Part shown: positions 5,658 to 6,067 of the stretch, piece after piece
How positions within the stretch are numbered: position 1 is the stretch's first letter
Layout of the letters: every line of letters begins with the position of its first letter
Origin: Acidobacteriaceae bacterium
GTDB taxonomy: Bacteria > Acidobacteriota > Terriglobia > Terriglobales > Acidobacteriaceae
DNA length: 6,067 nucleotides
Assembly (NCBI GenBank): GCA_003152795.1
Contig: PMBA01000419.1
Span: 1 to 6,067 of the forward strand
Reading direction: 5' to 3'
Notes under the pieces: model-generated
Seen by the model: only the letters and a program-made list of their open reading frames with translations
Database searches by the model: none
What the model was told of the DNA's origin: nothing
Program-made: the position numbers and the translations under genes

Positions 5658-6067
5658 ATGTATCTCGGCATAGCAATGGAAATCTGGGTCATCGCGGGGC
5701 TGATGGTTCTGGCCATCCTGTTCCTGATGAGCATGCTCGCCCGCTTATACCGCAAAGCGGGGCCGCATGAAGCGCTGATCGTTTACGGTTTTCGCGGAAC
5801 CCGCATCGTGCAGGGCCATGGCACCGTCATCTTTCCGATGGTGGAGAACTGCCGGGACCTCTCGCTGGAACTGATGTCGTTCGACGTCGCGCCGCAGCAG
5901 GATCTCTACACCAAGCAGGGCGTCGCCGTCACCGTTGAGGCGGTCGCTCAAATCAAGGTCAAGTCCGACAAGGAGTCGATCCTCACGGCTGCCGAGCAGT
6001 TCCTCACCAAAACCGATCAGGAGCGTGAAGGTCTGATCCGGCTGGTGATGGAAGGCCATCTGCGCGG
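5658..6067 (+). CDS. Flotillin, SPFH-domain membrane scaffold protein (3' truncated)
   Basis: The first 136 codons of a flotillin are present; the frame runs off the right edge. A hydrophobic segment at residues 9-28 (WVIAGLMVLAILFLM core) anchors the protein. The SPFH (band 7) domain begins at about residue 34 with GPHEALIVYGFRGTRIVQGHG, and continues with LSLELMSFDVAPQQ, LYTKQGVAVTVEAVAQIKV, AAEQFL and IRLVMEGHLR, motifs that identify the YuaG/FloT-type flotillins rather than stomatins or HflK/C. Flotillins oligomerise on the cytoplasmic face of the membrane and organise functional microdomains. The expected coiled-coil region with Glu-Ala repeats would lie beyond the window. It follows the DUF1648 gene by 73 bases on the same strand, and an NfeD-type partner is encoded two genes upstream. 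I saw no separate promoter in the gap. Confidence 0.93.
   Translation, partial: MYLGIAMEIWVIAGLMVLAILFLMSMLARLYRKAGPHEALIVYGFRGTRIVQGHGTVIFPMVENCRDLSLELMSFDVAPQQDLYTKQGVAVTVEAVAQIKVKSDKESILTAAEQFLTKTDQEREGLIRLVMEGHLR

Overview
The window looks like a piece of an acidobacterial chromosome (Acidobacteriota, probably class Terriglobia). This is inferred from three things: moderately high GC with GC-rich third codon positions; a giant secreted SBBP beta-propeller protein whose C-terminal tail (Gly-rich helix, RKRRR, second helix, GCGSSSSS, then a last Ig-like strand pair) is a pattern I associate with this phylum; and a flotillin locus preceded by an XRE regulator. No database search was possible, so the taxonomic call is an inference.

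Layout: all genes lie on the + strand. (1) Positions 2-3283 hold the 3' part of a very large gene for an exported SBBP-repeat protein. The frame is open at the left edge, so the true start and signal peptide are outside the window. It ends at a strong Rho-independent terminator (3305-3332). (2) A 209-base intergenic gap carries that terminator and then a good sigma-70-type promoter (TTGACA, 16 bp, TATTAT) with a 21-bp-phased direct repeat. (3) An apparent four-gene operon follows: an EspR-like XRE regulator (3493-4002); an NfeD/YuaF-like membrane protein joined to it by an ATGA overlap (3999-4622); a six-helix DUF1648 membrane protein with a C-terminal bacterial-PH-like domain (4676-5584); and a flotillin (5658 to the right edge, truncated).

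How the parts may work together: flotillin and NfeD proteins are known partners (FloT/YuaG with YuaF in Bacillus subtilis) in membrane organisation and envelope-stress tolerance. The cotranscribed XRE protein probably controls the operon, possibly its own promoter through the phased repeat. The DUF1648 protein may be an additional membrane component or a sensor that communicates with the regulator; the latter is speculation based on the SdpI/SdpR precedent. The SBBP protein is a separate transcription unit, an envelope or extracellular protein of unknown function with exactly seven recognisable blades.

The most notable points are the 8-bp tandem array between the NfeD and DUF1648 genes, the phased repeat at the operon promoter, the His/Gly-rich loop of the NfeD protein, and the sorting-signal/lipobox-like cassette embedded near the C terminus of the SBBP protein. 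There is no stretch above 300 bases without a gene. I found no RNA genes, insertion sequences, CRISPR arrays or attachment sites.
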